Below are positions 63,801 through 64,000 of a stretch of 64,000 bases of DNA, one piece after another (position 1 is the stretch's first letter; each line of letters begins with the position of its first letter). The position numbers and the translations under genes were made by a program. The notes under the pieces are model-generated. The model was given only the letters and a program-made list of their open reading frames with translations. It searched no databases and was not told the DNA's origin. The DNA comes from Alphaproteobacteria bacterium (GTDB taxonomy: Bacteria > Pseudomonadota > Alphaproteobacteria > Micavibrionales > Micavibrionaceae). The DNA lies in the NCBI GenBank assembly GCA_016699735.1, contig CP065008.1, positions 372,001 to 436,000 on the forward strand, read 5' to 3'.

Positions 63801-64000
63801 AGGATACCGGAACGGATACCATTCTTTTCGCAGCAGGGTTAAACCTGTCAAATATTACCGTTCAAAAGCGTGATACAGGCAGCCATTTCTCTACAACCAA
63901 ATTCCTTGTAATCGAGGACGGTAATGGAAATACTCTTACGTTCAAAGGTCACTTTGACAATAATGCTTACAAGGCAGAGAACTTAAAGTTTAACGATGGC
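60848..64000 (+). CDS. RTX-type protein with N-terminal HExxH motif (partial)
   Basis: Open from ATG 60848 to the window edge, over 1050 residues, with no stop. There is no signal peptide, as expected for type I secretion. Residues 102-106 are HELVH in the context FERNLAHELVHVYKD, a zinc-protease signature, and EQIAEDGAD at 118-126 could give the third ligand. After a Pro-rich linker, EF-hand-like loops follow (DLDGSGTIDLI near 207, DIDESGLID near 252, DSNLDGEISSSD near 296, DVNQDGVSQSSE near 316). From about 665 come RTX nonapeptides (NGGDGND, NGGSGND, RGGSGND). The C-terminal secretion signal would be past the edge; no transporter gene is visible. Confidence 0.8.
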   Translation, partial: MPVSFSSDHPSVSNSDIRNATNNLINKSASLRRAIDALEKKGVQIDIKVTDNPDAEGAEITEIGNDDSHFEIKIPKQVFDGEKYTDPDNQQHDTTFERNLAHELVHVYKDVMNKTDSEQIAEDGADKIMKEAYQEKENQYDSNPPDSTSGTPKFHDTSPPDPNDYEWPGQPIYTPPADLQPIGFVPTQSGGSGVGMGGGLDPLVFDLDGSGTIDLISVQNSGIHFDFWGDGFAEATGWVAAADGMLAWDIDESGLIDSVAELFGSNFPISYVTEADWVQFRDFENGFARLAALDSNLDGEISSSDAIWTELRIWQDVNQDGVSQSSELLTLSQSGISSIDITNYVLDSFQGLSSGGFTRIIEGNTVTHSGSFELVGGGTRELVDVWFDANMDNTVYSSEYIYEGDVLFLPMLRGYGQIADLYVSMSIDNQAGGLFDLIQNFSVARTFSDIFVDFSSVRDEVEEIILRWGSIDSISFEEQKYGVFGLMQEFLFLKKLSGTDSDYQGVWFDGTPYLPHTVDGIEAIHDTWSSLIDSYTVRLAFQSGAEALFENVVAYDPDRDLFNGDLSLSQAAIAALETGATGHADIQGFWHFVANFINEVKGISQLTTNEVTWLSDAVDDSSSSALSWSGIVATLSEQTITGTSGSETLNGTRWDDNINALAGNNIVNGGDGNDSLQSSTGSDILNGGSGNDILRGGSGNDIYIYDSGHDVIAEDFNNFTTSTDTIQFGAGIAVGDVTLHIAQMIANVSTWHIFLEIAGRGTLTIDTPSGGSGPFTKIVDTLVFADSTTFNIATMDVTFHGQVGDDYINTANWATTGDQFVYGYGGDDRIDLIGTQPIQVDAGEGKDLIYGSVNNDTFVVSPGGDQFVGGGGTNTILLPSGYSAGDVTYYRYEDISTPYSSPKTWDALITVAGLGSITVLRQFEGDTDSIIQTLKFSDGSTVNLLTQEYVTFGTSGDDTYDNVGSLWANKNDVYLFGQGDDIVQEDTGTDTILFAAGLNLSNITVQKRDTGSHFSTTKFLVIEDGNGNTLTFKGHFDNNAYKAENLKFNDG

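Larger units (their letters stand above)
48334..64000 (+). mobile_element. integrated element at tRNA-Ala, right end beyond the window
   Basis: Starts directly after tRNA-Ala(GGC) with a P4-type integrase pointing inwards, then AlpA-like, Toprim and RecA-like replication genes. Cargo follows: a nuclease-STAND protein and an RTX protein. Base composition is more AT-rich than the left flank from about 49740 on. I did not find a second copy of the tRNA 3' end inside the window, so the element should continue past 64000. No capsid, tail or conjugation gene is visible, so its type (satellite phage, plasmid-derived island or other) is open. Confidence 0.78.

Overview
The window looks like chromosomal DNA of an alphaproteobacterium. 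The run coaE-aroE-maf-ppsR on one strand, next to secB-fxsA and divergent tim44-mltA, is a classic alphaproteobacterial neighbourhood, and the flagellar genes carry a textbook sigma-54 promoter. A Dot/Icm system, flagellum and secreted-protein machinery together would suit a Micavibrio-like or other host/prey-associated lineage. That placement is inference only; no 16S or database search was possible.

Layout. (1) 1-6174: housekeeping genes for coenzyme A, shikimate, Maf, PPDK regulation, SecB export, FxsA, Tim44-like and MltA. (2) 6191-11187: accessory genes, namely a HEAT-repeat protein, an exported charged-repeat protein, two unknowns, a nucleotidyltransferase with cGAS/DncV-like active-site motifs and an aldo/keto reductase. 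(3) 11198-22983, minus strand: a type IVB (Dot/Icm, I-type) secretion locus in the Legionella gene order icmL-K-E-G-C-D-J-B, followed by an unknown membrane gene coupled to icmB. (4) 23250-30754, plus strand and divergent from icmL: five tandem paralogs of a family I do not recognise, exported and with conserved cysteines. (5) 30887-34493: flgK-flgL behind a sigma-54 promoter. (6) 34555-39176, minus strand: the second half of the secretion system (dotD-dotC-dotB-icmT) plus a TcpQ-like protein, then a VirB1-like lytic transglycosylase, an unknown gene and a DsbC/DsbG-like thiol protein. (7) 41762-48150: FIST protein, LemA, HtpX-like protease, TPR-methyltransferase, Bax-inhibitor-1 family protein and MscL. 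(8) 48258-64000: tRNA-Ala(GGC) followed by a P4-type integrase and an integrated element that runs off the window. It carries AlpA, Toprim and RecA-like replication genes, a roughly 1500-residue nuclease-STAND NTPase that is probably anti-phage, and an open-ended RTX protein with an N-terminal HExxH motif.

How it fits together. Regions 3 and 6 supply most of a Dot/Icm core: DotC, DotD and DotH at the outer membrane; DotG and DotF across the periplasm; DotI, IcmC, IcmD and IcmT in the inner membrane; DotB and DotO as ATPases; DotN. The coupling ATPase DotL/DotM, DotA and the IcmQ/R/S/W chaperones are not in the window. The five-paralog operon between the two halves, oxidising-environment cysteines in each paralog, and a DsbC/G-like protein at the edge of the cluster make the paralogs the best candidate here for an undescribed system: surface components or substrates specific to this Dot/Icm machine.
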